A stretch of DNA of 34,289 bases from Rhodocyclales bacterium RIFCSPLOWO2_02_FULL_63_24 (GCA_001828935.1 MHZX01000047.1:1-34289), one strand, 5' to 3'. Shown: positions 14,977-25,363, counted from the first letter of the stretch. Notes: generated from the sequence alone by a model not told the origin. Program-made: numbers and translations.

Positions 14977-16758
14977 TCATTCACCACGAGCAACGCCTTC
15001 GCGGCGCGGGTCGGCAGCCCCTGCCCAACGTTCGCCGAGGCGCACGATCAAATGCAGGCCGCTGGTCATGTCCATCTGCTGGACGCGGTGGCCCCTCCTT
15101 TCCAACTCAAGCGCCAAGGCGTCCAAGCCACGACCACGCTCGATTTCGGTCGCGCCGTTGCGGTTGCCGACATGGGCCAGCGAAACCGCTGCCGCCGGCT
15201 CCTGCCGGCCATCCAGCAACGCAACAAGGGTGCGCGCGACATAATTGATGATGCGATTTCCGCCCGGCGACCCGAGCACAGCGTAGAGTTGCCCGCTTGC
15301 ATCGAAGACAAAAGTGGGGGCCATCGACGACAGGGGACGCTTGCCGGGTTGCAGACGGTTGGCAACGGGCTTGCCATCGCGCTCGGCAACAAATGAAAAA
15401 TCGGTCAGTTGATTGTTGAGCAGGAAACCACCGACCTGGATGCGGCTGCCGAAGGCGCTTTCGATCGAACTCGTCAGCGCGATGGCGTTGCCGGCCGCAT
15501 CAACCACTGAAATATGCGTGGTCGCGGGCAACTCGGGCGCATCGTCGTCGGCCAATGCATGACGCTCGGGAAGTTCGCCAGGCGGCGCGTCACCCATGCT
15601 GTGCCGGGGATCGATCAAGCTCGCTCGCCGTTGCAGGTACTCCGCCTGCAATAACGCGCGCTGCGGCACCGAAACGAAGTCGGGATCAGCCAGGTAGCGC
15701 GCTCGATCGGCGTAGGTAAGTCGTCCGGCCTCGGCAAACAGGTGCGCCGCTTCCGGCGACGCAGGATCGCCCGCCGGCAGACCGCTACGCTCCAGCACAC
15801 CGAGCAATTGCAGGACGCCGATGCCACCGGATGAAGGCGGTGGCATGCCACAGATACGCCAGGCTCGATACAGACCGCAAACCGCATCGCGTTGTCGCGG
15901 TTGATAGTCATCCATGTCCGCCACCGACAGACTGCCCCCGCGCGCCCTTACTGCATTCGCGATGGGTTCGGCCAGTGCGCCACGCTGCAACGCCCGCAAA
16001 CCCGTTTCCGCGACGGCGCGCAGCGTGGCGGCGAGCTCGGGATTGCGCAGAATTTCACCAGGGCGCCTGGCTTCGCCGCTCGCCTGGTAATAGAGCGCGC
16101 GTGCCGCCTTGTCCTGACGCAACCATGGGTCGTCCCGCAGCAACAGATGCAGGCGTGGCGAGACCGCAAAACCATTTTCCGCCAAGCGTATCGCGGGGCG
16201 CAACAGGCGCTCCCACTTCAGCCTGCCGTGGCGACGATGTGCCGCGTCCAGCATCGCCACAAGCCCGGGCGCGCCAACCGCCCGCCCCGTCGCCAGCACT
16301 TCGGAAAAGCTTGCCAAGCTGCCATCGGCACGTCGTGCAAAGTCGGCGCTGGCGCTACGGGGAGCCGTCTCGCGACCATCCCACGCCGACACCCGACGGC
16401 GTTTCGCATCCCAGTGCAACATGAATCCGCCGCCACCAATACCCGACGACTGAGGTTCAACCAGATTCAACACCCACTGCGCGGCGATCGTCGCATCAAG
16501 CGCATTGCCGCCAAGCTGAAGGATTTCCACCGCAGCAGCGGTAGCGTAAGCATTCGCGGTGACCGCCATGAATTCCCGGCTGACAACCGCCGGCCGCGGC
16601 ACGAATCCGCTGGCCGCTTCCGGCTGCACGGCCTGGGCCGACGCCGTCGCAGCCCAAGCTGAGAGGGCCAGCGCCAGGATTCGGGAATACTGTCTCCGCC
16701 CAACGACACGGAGAAATAAAAAACGGGCAGCCCGCAGGCTGCCCGTTCGATCGATCAC
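14977..16758 (-). CDS. ggt: gamma-glutamyltransferase (exported), start uncertain
   Basis: A self-processing Ntn-hydrolase of about 560-590 residues that transfers or hydrolyses the gamma-glutamyl group of glutathione, normally in the periplasm. The large-subunit start VSREFMAVTAN, the NLVEPQSSGIGGGGFM segment, the nucleophile region ATTHISVVD (Thr near 413 from GTG 16758) and the GSPGG motif are all present. The start is the problem. A good signal-peptide core (ILALALSAWAATASAQA) has no ATG, GTG or TTG before it until GTG 16758, 11 bp after hppA. That start makes the reading frame pass through the hppA terminator. The next canonical starts (a GTG just after the signal peptide, later ATG) would lose export. 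Confidence 0.85.
   Translation of the reverse strand: MIDRTGSLRAARFLFLRVVGRRQYSRILALALSAWAATASAQAVQPEAASGFVPRPAVVSREFMAVTANAYATAAAVEILQLGGNALDATIAAQWVLNLVEPQSSGIGGGGFMLHWDAKRRRVSAWDGRETAPRSASADFARRADGSLASFSEVLATGRAVGAPGLVAMLDAAHRRHGRLKWERLLRPAIRLAENGFAVSPRLHLLLRDDPWLRQDKAARALYYQASGEARRPGEILRNPELAATLRAVAETGLRALQRGALAEPIANAVRARGGSLSVADMDDYQPRQRDAVCGLYRAWRICGMPPPSSGGIGVLQLLGVLERSGLPAGDPASPEAAHLFAEAGRLTYADRARYLADPDFVSVPQRALLQAEYLQRRASLIDPRHSMGDAPPGELPERHALADDDAPELPATTHISVVDAAGNAIALTSSIESAFGSRIQVGGFLLNNQLTDFSFVAERDGKPVANRLQPGKRPLSSMAPTFVFDASGQLYAVLGSPGGNRIINYVARTLVALLDGRQEPAAAVSLAHVGNRNGATEIERGRGLDALALELERRGHRVQQMDMTSGLHLIVRLGERWAGAADPRREGVARGE
16714..16747 (-). terminator. rho-independent terminator of hppA
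   Basis: AACGGGCAGCC (16722-16732) and GGCTGCCCGTT (16737-16747) form a perfect 11-bp stem with a 4-base loop. On the minus strand a TTTTTTATTT tract follows. It lies 22 bp after the hppA stop and inside the only long reading frame available to the following ggt gene. Confidence 0.9.
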
Positions 16759-16769
16759 GCTGCCGGGAA

Positions 16770-18863
16770 TCACGCCACCAGCGGCAGGATCAGCAAAGCA
16801 ACGATGTTGATGATCTTGATCAGCGGATTCACCGCGGGGCCGGCAGTGTCCTTGTAAGGATCGCCCACGGTGTCGCCGGTCACGGCCGCCTTGTGCGCTT
16901 CGGAACCCTTGCCGCCGTAGTGACCATCCTCGATGTACTTCTTGGCATTGTCCCAGCAACCGCCACCGGTAGTCATCGAGATCGCCACGAAGATGCCGGT
17001 CACGATGGTGCCCATCAGCACGCCGCCCAGCGCGCGCACGCCGGCGCCAGGACCCATCAGCATATTCATCGTGACGGCGGCGACAACCGGAACCAGCACC
17101 GGCAGCAGCGAGGGAATCATCATTTCCTTGATCGCGGCCTTGGTCAGCATGTCGACACAGGTGCCGTATTCCGGCTTCGCCGTGCCTTCCATGATGCCCT
17201 TGATCTCCTTGAACTGGCGGCGCACTTCGACCACCACCGAGCCTGCGGCACGGCCCACCGCTTCCATGCCCATCGCGGCGAACAGGTAGGGCACCATACC
17301 GCCGATGAACAGGCCGATGATGACCGCCGGATCGGATAGGTCGAACGCAAACTTGACGCCCGGCTTGAGCGATTCCAGGCCGTGCGTGAAGTCGGCGAAC
17401 AGAACCAGTGCAGCAAGACCGGCGGAACCGATCGCGTAGCCCTTGGTCACGGCCTTGGTGGTGTTGCCCACGGCATCGAGCGGATCGGTGATGCCGCGCA
17501 CGGAATCCGGCAACTCGGCCATTTCGGCGATGCCGCCGGCGTTGTCGGTGATCGGGCCGTAGGCGTCAAGCGCGACGACGATGCCGGCCATCGACAGCAT
17601 GGAGGTGGCTGCAATCGCGATGCCGTACAAACCACCCATGGTGTAGGACGCCCAGATGGCGGCACAGACGGACAGGACCGGCCAAGCGGTGGACTTCATG
17701 GACACGCCAAGGCCCGCAATGATGTTGGTACCGTGACCGGTGGTCGAGGCTTGCGCGACGTGCTGCACCGGCTTGAACTCGGTGCCGGTGTAGTACTCGG
17801 TGATGTAGACCATCAGGCCGGTCAGCACCAGACCAATCACTGCAGCACCGTAGAGGCGCATTTGCGAGCCGCCGCTGATGTTCAGCACGCTGTCGAGCAG
17901 GTGATCATCGATCAGCCAGGTCGTCATCGGATAGAAGGCGACCAGCGCCAGAACGCCGGCGACGATCAGGCCGCGGTACAACGCGTTCATGATCTTGCCG
18001 CCCGGCGATGCCTTGACGAACATCACGCCGATGATCGAGGCGATGATGGAGAAGCCGCCCAAGGCCAGCGGGTAGATCACGGCCTGTTCCGCAAAGGCGG
18101 GATTCACCTTGAGCAGCAGGGCGCCGAGCAGCATGGTCGCCACTGTCGTCACGGCATAGGTTTCGAACAGGTCGGCTGCCATGCCGGCGCAGTCGCCGAC
18201 ATTGTCACCGACGTTGTCGGCAATCACCGCGGGATTGCGCGGGTCGTCTTCGGGAATGCCGGCTTCCACCTTGCCCACTAGGTCGGCGCCGACGTCGGCG
18301 CCCTTGGTGAAGATGCCGCCGCCGAGACGGGCGAAGATCGAAATCAGGGAAGAGCCGAAACCGAGGCCGACCAGCGGATGGATGATGTCTTCCATCTTGG
18401 CGCCGGTGCCGCCCAGCGTTTTCAGCACGGCGTAGTAACCGGCAACGCCCAGCAGGCCGAGGCCGACCACCAGCATGCCAGTGATCGCGCCGCCCTTGAA
18501 AGCGACGTTCAGCGCTTCATTGAGACCGGCGCGTGCCGCCTCGGCGGTACGCACGTTGGCACGCACCGAAACGTTCATGCCGATGTAGCCTGCGGCGCCG
18601 GACAATACCGCGCCAAGAATGAAGCCAACTGCCGTGGTGGTGCCGAGAAAGATCCAGATGACAACAGCGAGAATTACGCCGACTACGCCGATCGTGGTGT
18701 ATTGACGGTTAAGGTAGGCTTGGGCGCCTTCCTGAATGGCCGCCGCAATTTCCTTCATGCGGTCGTTGCCGGCCGGTTGGGCCAGAATCCACTGGCTCAT
18801 GATCCAGCCGTAGGCGATTGCCGCTACCGCGCAGATCAGCGCAAACATCAGTCCTGCTGACAT
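16770..18863 (-). CDS. hppA: membrane-bound proton-translocating pyrophosphatase, K+-independent type
   Basis: A 697-residue polytopic inner-membrane enzyme that couples PPi hydrolysis to ion export, about 16 transmembrane helices. The PPi-binding signature [11 protein letters not shown] is at 190-200, followed by [29 protein letters not shown] and the C-terminal [19 protein letters not shown]. Lys470 and Thr473 in [10 protein letters not shown] stand at the positions that separate K+-independent (Lys/Thr) from K+-dependent (Ala/Gly-Ala) enzymes, so H+ pumping without K+ is predicted. ATG 18863 follows a G-rich GGGGGAG. It is divergent from the PPi-type phosphofructokinase gene. Confidence 0.97.
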   Translation of the reverse strand: MSAGLMFALICAVAAIAYGWIMSQWILAQPAGNDRMKEIAAAIQEGAQAYLNRQYTTIGVVGVILAVVIWIFLGTTTAVGFILGAVLSGAAGYIGMNVSVRANVRTAEAARAGLNEALNVAFKGGAITGMLVVGLGLLGVAGYYAVLKTLGGTGAKMEDIIHPLVGLGFGSSLISIFARLGGGIFTKGADVGADLVGKVEAGIPEDDPRNPAVIADNVGDNVGDCAGMAADLFETYAVTTVATMLLGALLLKVNPAFAEQAVIYPLALGGFSIIASIIGVMFVKASPGGKIMNALYRGLIVAGVLALVAFYPMTTWLIDDHLLDSVLNISGGSQMRLYGAAVIGLVLTGLMVYITEYYTGTEFKPVQHVAQASTTGHGTNIIAGLGVSMKSTAWPVLSVCAAIWASYTMGGLYGIAIAATSMLSMAGIVVALDAYGPITDNAGGIAEMAELPDSVRGITDPLDAVGNTTKAVTKGYAIGSAGLAALVLFADFTHGLESLKPGVKFAFDLSDPAVIIGLFIGGMVPYLFAAMGMEAVGRAAGSVVVEVRRQFKEIKGIMEGTAKPEYGTCVDMLTKAAIKEMMIPSLLPVLVPVVAAVTMNMLMGPGAGVRALGGVLMGTIVTGIFVAISMTTGGGCWDNAKKYIEDGHYGGKGSEAHKAAVTGDTVGDPYKDTAGPAVNPLIKIINIVALLILPLVA

Positions 18864-19220
18864 AAACTCCCCCCCGTAAATTGATAAACACAACCTATAA
18901 GCTTATCACGCTCTCCACACCGTATGACCCGTGCCAACCAACTTTTATTGTTTCAAATCTAAGAGATTCTGCCAGCCACCCCGAGGACGCAATGATGTTC
19001 CAATTCGACTTGTCGATCGACTTCGGCAAGCACAGATCCACTGCGGCACAAATCCGCTTGATGGACCAATCCGGTTGATGGATGCCAGCCTCGCATATTG
19101 CCGGATATAGTAGATAGCGAAAAGCAGGTTTGCTGTCTGTCTGGGCGCAGCGTCGAAGACGGATTCGCTCGCAGCCCGAATCAACCATCCAATCTGATCA
19201 ACTGAAAGGAACGCCAGATC
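18864..19220. promoter_or_regulatory. hppA-pfp divergent intergenic region
   Basis: 357 bp that must hold both promoters. Visible are TGATAA (18882-18887) and TTATCA (18903-18908) as an inverted pair close to hppA, and a 10-bp palindrome ATAAGCTTAT at 18897-18906 that overlaps the second arm. Either could be an operator over the hppA promoter. Near pfp, GAAAGGAA about 10 bp upstream of the ATG is a good ribosome-binding site. A short plus-strand frame at 18881-19078 looks like chance. Confidence 0.35.
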
Positions 19221-20441
19221 ATGCCGCTGGGAAAGGTATTAGTCGCGCAGGGTGGAGGCCCGACCGCCGTCATCAATCAATCGATGGCAGGCGTCGTACT
19301 CGAAGCACGCAAGTTCCGCAATGTCGAATTGGTCTATGGTGCCTACCATGGCGTTTCGGGCATCATCAACGAGGAATTTCTCGACCTCACCCAGGAAACC
19401 AGCCATAACATCGAAATGGTGGCCGACACGCCGTCCTCTGCCCTTGGTTCCACGCGCGACAAACCTGACTTGAAGTATTGCCAGGAGATATTCAAGGTTC
19501 TCAAGGCGCATGGGATAGGTTATTTCTTTTACATTGGCGGCAACGATTCGTCCGACACGGTGCGGATTGTCAGCGAAGAAGCGAAGCGGGCCAACTATCC
19601 GTTGCGCTGCATCCATATCCCGAAGACCATTGACAACGATCTGGTCGGCAATGACCACACGCCAGGCTTTCCATCGGCGGCGCGCTTCGTCGCGCAGGCT
19701 TTTATGGGAGCCAACCTGGATAATGCCGCTTTGACCGGCGTGTATTTGGGTGTGGTGATGGGACGGCATGCCGGCTTTCTCACGGCGGCGGCGGCGCTGG
19801 GAAAGAAATTCCCAGACGACGGCCCGCACCTGATTTACCTTCCGGAACGCGTCTTCAGCGTCGATAATTTTCTCGCAGACGTCAAAGCCATTTACGAAAA
19901 GTACGGCCGATGCGTGATCGCCGCCTCGGAGGGAATCCACGACAGCAAGGGCACGCCCATCATCACTCAACTGGCGAGCCAGGTTGAGCGCGATGCTCAC
20001 GGCAATGTGCAACTCTCTGGCACCGGTGCCCTCGCCGACCTGCTGTGCGACGAAATCAAGGCCAAGCTCGGCATCAAGCGCGTGCGTGGCGATACCTTCG
20101 GCTACCTCCAGCGCTCGTTCATAGGATGCGTGTCCGACGTCGATCAGCGCGAGGCCCGCGAGGTGGGAGAAAAAGCCGTGCAATATGCGATGTGGGGTGA
20201 CCGCGATGGCTCCGTCGCCATCAAGCGTACCGGCTTCTACTCGGTAGACTACCAACTGGTCCCGTTGGAATCCGTGGCAGGGAAAACCCGCGTGATGGAG
20301 GACGAGTTCATCGCTGACAGCGGAACCGACGTCACAGACGCATTTCGCATGTACCTGCGCCCCCTGCTGGGCTCCGGACTGCCAGACGCCTATCGCCTGC
20401 GCCTGAACAAGGTGCCCAAGATCCTGAATCCGGACAAGTAA
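19221..20441 (+). CDS. pfp: 6-phosphofructokinase, PPi-dependent type
   Basis: A 406-residue PFK that should phosphorylate fructose 6-phosphate reversibly with pyrophosphate. The phosphoryl-donor motif reads GGNDSSDT at 106-113: the residue that is Gly in ATP enzymes (GGDGS) is Asp109 here. PKTIDND at 134-140 has Lys135, where ATP enzymes of the E. coli type have Gly. Both are marks of PPi use. MGRHAG at 180-185 is the sugar-phosphate site. It is divergent from the H+-pyrophosphatase, a pairing known from Methylococcus, where the two genes are co-transcribed. A convergent second PFK follows. Direction in the cell (glycolysis or gluconeogenesis) cannot be told. Confidence 0.92.
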   Translation: MPLGKVLVAQGGGPTAVINQSMAGVVLEARKFRNVELVYGAYHGVSGIINEEFLDLTQETSHNIEMVADTPSSALGSTRDKPDLKYCQEIFKVLKAHGIGYFFYIGGNDSSDTVRIVSEEAKRANYPLRCIHIPKTIDNDLVGNDHTPGFPSAARFVAQAFMGANLDNAALTGVYLGVVMGRHAGFLTAAAALGKKFPDDGPHLIYLPERVFSVDNFLADVKAIYEKYGRCVIAASEGIHDSKGTPIITQLASQVERDAHGNVQLSGTGALADLLCDEIKAKLGIKRVRGDTFGYLQRSFIGCVSDVDQREAREVGEKAVQYAMWGDRDGSVAIKRTGFYSVDYQLVPLESVAGKTRVMEDEFIADSGTDVTDAFRMYLRPLLGSGLPDAYRLRLNKVPKILNPDK

Positions 20442-20462
20442 ACCGAGCTGTTCCGCGACCGA

Positions 20463-20496
20463 CGATTGACCTGCACCGCCTGGGGCAGATCAATCG
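20463..20496. terminator. imperfect inverted repeat between the two PFK genes
   Basis: CGATTGACCTG (20463-20473) pairs with CAGATCAATCG (20486-20496) with one mismatch around a 12-base loop. It overlaps the stop codon of the minus-strand PFK. There is no T-tract, so termination is possible but weakly supported. Confidence 0.3.
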
Positions 20497-21599
20497 CCGA
20501 AGCAGATACCCAGGTCTTTGCCGGTCTGTAGCGTATCGCTATCGAGGGGAACGGCCTTCATGCGGCCGGCCACCTCCTCCAACGCGACGTAATTCACGTT
20601 GGGAAACCCGAGCGCTACCATGATTCCGGACTGCCCCTCGTCAAGTGCTCTGACTGCAGCAGAGCCAAAACGCATCGCGGCCAGGCGATCGAACGAGGTC
20701 GGGCTGCCTCCGCGCAAGAGATGGCCCAACACGACCACCCGGACGTCCTTGCCGGTCCGCTCCCCGAGAACCTTTGCGATTCGCTCGCCGACACCGCCCA
20801 AACGTTCGGCGTGACCAATTTCGGCGGGCGCCAACACTTCCCGGTGGCCGTGAATGGGCTCCGCACCCTCGGCGACCATGACCAGCGAATACATTCGCCC
20901 CTCGCTGTCCCGCGCGCGAATCTTCGCCGCCACCTTGTCCACGTCGAAAGGAATCTCCGGGATCAGGATCGCGTGGGCGCTTCCAGAAATGCCCGCGTGC
21001 AGCGCGATCCATCCGGCGTAGCGACCCATGACCTCGACCACCATCACCCTCTGATGGCTTTCGGCTGTGCTGTGCAAACGATCCAGACACTCCGTGGCAA
21101 ACGCCACAGCCGTGTCGAAACCGAACGTGGTGAAGGTCTTGTCCAGGTCGTTATCGATGGTTTTTGGCACACCGACCACGCGCAACCCCTTTTGATGCAG
21201 GGCGTTGGCGATGGTGAGGGACCCATCGCCACCTATGGAAATAAGGGCATCGAGCTCCTTCCTGGCGAAAAACTCGAGAATCTCGTCGGTACGATCCGTG
21301 TCCTTCATCGTGCCGTCGGGCATTTTCATCGGGAAATGGAGCGGATTACCCTTGTTGGTAGTGCCCAGGATGGTGCCGCCCAAATGCCCGATGCCGCGCA
21401 CTTTTTCCCGGGTTAGGCGAAACACGCCGCCCCCGGGATAGCGCTCGGGGAAAAGTATGCCGTTGAACCCGTCGCGTATGCCGTAGCACTCCCAGCCCCG
21501 ATTGGCGGCAGCAATCACCGCAGCCCGAATAACGGCATTCAGTCCCGGGGCATCGCCCCCGCCGGTACAGACAGCAATGCGTCGGATATGGTCGGACAT
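20490..21599 (-). CDS. pfkA: 6-phosphofructokinase, ATP-type (group III-like)
   Basis: A 369-residue PFK. The donor motif is GGDGS at 123-127, with Gly126 as in ATP enzymes, while PKTIDND at 145-151 keeps Lys146, as in PPi and group III enzymes. That Gly/Lys combination is the one reported for ATP-using group III PFKs of actinomycetes, so ATP is the likely donor. MGRYAG at 191-196 and the C-terminal GHLLRGGSPTSFDR are conserved. It lies 37 bp after adk on the same strand and is tail-to-tail with the PPi-type PFK. A GCGGGGG lies about 7 bp before the ATG. Confidence 0.92.
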   Translation of the reverse strand: MSDHIRRIAVCTGGGDAPGLNAVIRAAVIAAANRGWECYGIRDGFNGILFPERYPGGGVFRLTREKVRGIGHLGGTILGTTNKGNPLHFPMKMPDGTMKDTDRTDEILEFFARKELDALISIGGDGSLTIANALHQKGLRVVGVPKTIDNDLDKTFTTFGFDTAVAFATECLDRLHSTAESHQRVMVVEVMGRYAGWIALHAGISGSAHAILIPEIPFDVDKVAAKIRARDSEGRMYSLVMVAEGAEPIHGHREVLAPAEIGHAERLGGVGERIAKVLGERTGKDVRVVVLGHLLRGGSPTSFDRLAAMRFGSAAVRALDEGQSGIMVALGFPNVNYVALEEVAGRMKAVPLDSDTLQTGKDLGICFGD

Positions 21600-21636
21600 G
21601 GCAACCCCCGCTTTGGAGATGGAACTCAGGAATCCA

Positions 21637-22311
<675 letters not shown>

Positions 22312-22361
22312 TTATCTCAATGATTTAAAAGTAATTTTTTAATTTTTCAACGCAGCAAAAC

Positions 22362-23135
22362 TTACTCCGAAACCTGGCCGGCGTCAAACAATCGGCGAAC
22401 GCGTTCCAGGTCCTCGGGGGTATCGACACCCGGCACCGGCGCATGATCGACACTGACGACCTGAATCGGATAGCCATGCCAAAGGGCGCGCAACTGCTCC
22501 AGCGACTCGCAGCGCTCAAGGGGAGAGGTCGCAAGCTGTCCGAAGCGACGCAGAAAGCCTACGCGATAGGCGTACAGGCCAATGTGGCGTTGTGCGGGAA
22601 GGTCGGCGGGCAGCACATCGCGCCGCTCGGCCAAGTGATCCCGGTCCCAGGGGATCGGAGCGCGACTGAAGTACAAGGCACGACCGCTCACATCGCATAC
22701 CACCTTGACGACATTGGGATTGAAAAAATCGGACGCCTCGATCACCGGATGCGCGGCCGTGGCCATGGCGGCGTCCGGATCGCCGCGCAAGGCCGTGGCC
22801 ACGGCCTCCAGCAAGGCCGGATCAAGCAGCGGCTCATCGCCCTGGACGTTGACCACGATGTCGGCATCGTCCCACTCCAGCAGATCGGCCACTTCCGCAA
22901 TGCGGTCGGTGCCACTGGCGTGGTTGGCGCGGGTCATCACGGCATCGAAGCCATGCTGCCGAACCGCTGCAGCAACCCGCTGATCGTCGGTGGCCACCCA
23001 GACCCCTTGGTTTCTGGCACGGCTTGCCGCCGCGGCCACGCGAACGATCATGGGCTGGCCGGCGATGTCGGCCAAGGGTTTCCCGGGCAGACGCGTCGAA
23101 GCATAGCGCGCCGGTATGACGACGCGAAACCCCAT
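22362..23135 (-). CDS. kdsB: CMP-KDO synthetase (3-deoxy-manno-octulosonate cytidylyltransferase)
   Basis: A 257-residue nucleotidyltransferase activating KDO with CTP for lipopolysaccharide core synthesis. [14 protein letters not shown] at 8-21 is the CTP-binding loop. NVQGDEP and the later R-x-[13 protein letters not shown] segment are family marks. ATG 23135 overlaps the stop of the Trm112 gene by one base (TGATG), so the start is firm; the longer frame is read-through. It is the fifth gene of the exbB-exbD-lpxK-trm112-kdsB run. Confidence 0.97.
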   Translation of the reverse strand: MGFRVVIPARYASTRLPGKPLADIAGQPMIVRVAAAASRARNQGVWVATDDQRVAAAVRQHGFDAVMTRANHASGTDRIAEVADLLEWDDADIVVNVQGDEPLLDPALLEAVATALRGDPDAAMATAAHPVIEASDFFNPNVVKVVCDVSGRALYFSRAPIPWDRDHLAERRDVLPADLPAQRHIGLYAYRVGFLRRFGQLATSPLERCESLEQLRALWHGYPIQVVSVDHAPVPGVDTPEDLERVRRLFDAGQVSE

Positions 23136-23311
23136 CAGACTTCTTCTGCGCCCAGTGGCCGGGCCTCGTCTTCGAGCATTACGGGTATATCGTCCTTGAC
23201 CGGATAGGCCAGCTTGCAGCCCTTGCAGACCAGTTCGGAAGCCGCCTTGCGATTCTCCAGCGGCCCCTTGCAGACGGGGCAAACGAGTATTTCAAGCAGA
23301 CGCGGATCCAT
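23135..23311 (-). CDS. Trm112-like zinc-ribbon protein (YcaR type)
   Basis: A 58-residue protein with a four-cysteine zinc ribbon: Cys11, Cys14, Cys29 and Cys32, followed by Y-P-V-x-D-D-I-P-V-M-L. This is the bacterial Trm112/YcaR family, found regularly between lpxK and kdsB. Eukaryotic Trm112 activates methyltransferases; the bacterial role is not settled. ATG 23311 has GGAG at 7 bp. It overlaps the end of lpxK by 20 nt and the start of kdsB by one base. Confidence 0.93.
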   Translation of the reverse strand: MDPRLLEILVCPVCKGPLENRKAASELVCKGCKLAYPVKDDIPVMLEDEARPLGAEEV

Positions 23312-24254
23312 TGAGCTTCTCCAGAACAAATGCAGCGAGGTCGGGACTTACTTCGGCGTTCACGGGCAACACCCAGACCGCCAGAGGCAAGGAAAGTCGA
23401 GCCAATTTTACGGCATCCTTTTCCGTCGTCAGAATCGCGTCGCCGGCAAAGGCCAGGTCCTGTGCGCAAAACTTGTGGTGGTCGGCAAAGGAATGCGCGG
23501 CAAAGCTCAACCCCATCTTGCCCAAGCGATCGAAGAAGCGCTGCGGCGAACCGATGCCGGCCACCGCGTGCAACTGTCGGCCTAGCAGATCTGCGGTGCG
23601 GCATGTCGTCAGCGGATCGTCGAGCCGATGGAAACGCTCACCCCGCAATTGCATCAAGAATACCGGCTTGCCAGAGGTCGGCGCTGGCGGCACGGTGCAT
23701 CCATTGAGGACCACTGCGTCTACCTGTGCCAGGCGTGCGACCGGTTCCCGCAGCGGCCCCGCAGGCAGAGGCCAGGCGTTCATCACGCCGCGCTCGTCGA
23801 ACAGGGCAAGCTCGACGTCGCGAGCCAGCCGATAATGCTGCAGGCCGTCATCGGCAAGAATCACGTTGCATTCCGGATGTGCGGCAAGCAAGGCGCGCGC
23901 CGCGGCCGCCCTATCCCTGCCGACATATACCGGGCAGCCACAGCGTTGTGCCAGCAACAAGGGTTCATCGCCCACCGCGCCGGGATCGCTGGCGGTCGTC
24001 ACTTCCGCAACCTGCGCAGTATCGCCGCGATAGCCGCGACTGACAATTCCCGGATACCGCCCAAGCCGTCGCAGGCCCTGTGCGAGGTGGATCGCCAGCG
24101 GCGTCTTGCCGGTACCGCCAACCGTCAAATTGCCGATGACCACCACGGGCACCGGTAGCCGCACGCTGCGCAAGAGTCCGCGGCGATACATGGCTCGCCG
24201 CGAAGCCACGAGCGCGGCGAACAGCAGGGAAAGGGGGCGCAGCAGGCAAGCCAC
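23292..24254 (-). CDS. lpxK: tetraacyldisaccharide 4'-kinase (lipid A synthesis)
   Basis: An inner-membrane kinase adding the 4'-phosphate to lipid A disaccharide. The P-loop segment [19 protein letters not shown] and [15 protein letters not shown] are typical of LpxK; the C-terminal TTEKDAVKL is also conserved. One N-terminal membrane helix is visible. The start is uncertain. GTG 24254 gives 320 residues, but family similarity ([17 protein letters not shown]) begins about ten residues earlier, where no ATG, GTG or TTG exists. The next in-frame ATG, 24365, would overlap exbD by 71 nt. The stop overlaps the Trm112 gene by 20 nt. Confidence 0.93.
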   Translation of the reverse strand: MACLLRPLSLLFAALVASRRAMYRRGLLRSVRLPVPVVVIGNLTVGGTGKTPLAIHLAQGLRRLGRYPGIVSRGYRGDTAQVAEVTTASDPGAVGDEPLLLAQRCGCPVYVGRDRAAAARALLAAHPECNVILADDGLQHYRLARDVELALFDERGVMNAWPLPAGPLREPVARLAQVDAVVLNGCTVPPAPTSGKPVFLMQLRGERFHRLDDPLTTCRTADLLGRQLHAVAGIGSPQRFFDRLGKMGLSFAAHSFADHHKFCAQDLAFAGDAILTTEKDAVKLARLSLPLAVWVLPVNAEVSPDLAAFVLEKLNGSASA

Positions 24255-24294
24255 CGGGCCGCGCCGCTGCCAGGCGGCGGCTAGTCCGCCGGGA

Positions 24295-24714
24295 TCAGCG
24301 TTGCGCCTGCTGGGTGGCAAAGGAAATGTGCGACAGCCCGGCCTGCTGGGCCGCCTGCATGACATCGATGACGCTCTGATGCGCGGCCTTGGCGTCGGCA
24401 TTGATGATGACCACCGGTTCCTTGCCGGCACCGGTCAGCCTTCTCATTGCAGCCACGATGGAGTCGATGTCGCGGCTGCCAATCGCAGCCTTGTTCACCA
24501 TGATCTCGCCGGCGGCAGTCACCACCACATTGATTTCGTTCGGCTGCTCCTTGTTCTGCGGCGCATCGGCGGTCGGCAGATTGATTTCGAGCCCGGAAAA
24601 CTTGGAATATGTCGTCGTGATCATCAGAAAAATCAGGATCACCAACAGCACATCGATCATCGGGATCAGGTTGATCTCCAGTTCTTCGCGCTGCCGTCCT
24701 CGCTGGAAGTTCAT
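24295..24714 (-). CDS. exbD: ExbD/TolR biopolymer transport protein
   Basis: A 139-residue inner-membrane protein that, with ExbB, uses the proton gradient to power TonB or a related envelope machine. One transmembrane helix (about 16-34) contains the proton-carrying Asp21 in NLIPMIDVLLVILIFLM. The rest is a periplasmic domain with the pattern I-N-A-D typical of ExbD. Its start lies 12 bp after exbB. The pair heads a lipopolysaccharide gene run, common in betaproteobacteria; no tonB or receptor is in the window. Confidence 0.93.
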   Translation of the reverse strand: MNFQRGRQREELEINLIPMIDVLLVILIFLMITTTYSKFSGLEINLPTADAPQNKEQPNEINVVVTAAGEIMVNKAAIGSRDIDSIVAAMRRLTGAGKEPVVIINADAKAAHQSVIDVMQAAQQAGLSHISFATQQAQR

Positions 24715-24726
24715 TGCCCGTTATCC

Positions 24727-25332
24727 CTACTTGCGTTCGCCGTGCATGATTTCAACCAGTTTCACCGCTTCCTGCTCCATCTCGACCAGAAAGCCGTCGA
24801 CCAGTGCCCGGAAATGGCGATAGAAGATCATGCTGGGAATCGCGATGATCAAGCCGAAGCCGGTGTTGTATAGCGCCACCGAAATACCATGAGCCAAGGC
24901 TTGGGGATTGTTGCCGGAAGAGGTCGGCGAACCGAAAATTTCGATCATGCCCACCACGGTGCCGAACAGCCCCATCAGTGGCGCAATCGAAGCGATGGTG
25001 CCCAGCGTGGTGAGGAAACGTTCGAGATCGTGGGCCACGCCGCGCCCGGCCTCTTCGATCGCCTCTTTCATGACTTCGCGCGAGGCCTTGGCGTTGCGCA
25101 TGCCAGCGGCGAGTACGCGGCCCAGCGGCGAATGCGCTTCGAGGCGCAGCAACTGAGGATCGGCGATTCCGCTCTTGCGGTAGTCGGCCACCGTGCTTTG
25201 TAGCAGGCCGACGGGAACGATCTTGGCGCGGCGCAGAGCCGTCGCGCGCTCGATGATCAATGCGACAGCGATTACGGAAGCGAGTAGCAGTGGCCAGATC
25301 GGCCAGCCGGCAGCCTGAATAATGGAAAACAC
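24727..25332 (-). CDS. exbB: ExbB/TolQ/MotA-type proton channel
   Basis: A 201-residue three-helix protein forming the proton channel with ExbD. GTG 25332 is chosen because GGAG lies 8 bp upstream and the product then begins VFSIIQAAGWPIWPLLLASVIAVALIIER, the usual first helix. The signature TLGTIASIAPLMGLFGTVVGMI and the cytoplasmic E-x-x-x-A-L family spacing follow. The longer frame, to 25440, would run across the promoter. A promoter at 25364-25392 lies just upstream and may start the whole exbB-to-kdsB run. Confidence 0.93.
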   Translation of the reverse strand: MFSIIQAAGWPIWPLLLASVIAVALIIERATALRRAKIVPVGLLQSTVADYRKSGIADPQLLRLEAHSPLGRVLAAGMRNAKASREVMKEAIEEAGRGVAHDLERFLTTLGTIASIAPLMGLFGTVVGMIEIFGSPTSSGNNPQALAHGISVALYNTGFGLIIAIPSMIFYRHFRALVDGFLVEMEQEAVKLVEIMHGERK

Positions 25333-25363
25333 GGGGACGACTCCGGTAAGCGGGAAAGCGCGA

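Noticed and set aside
17382..18281. 299-codon plus-strand frame opposite hppA
   Set aside because: Shadow of hppA; no start signal or motifs.
18881..19078. 65-codon plus-strand frame in the hppA-pfp interval
   Set aside because: No ribosome-binding site, poor composition, and it fills the region where the two promoters must be.
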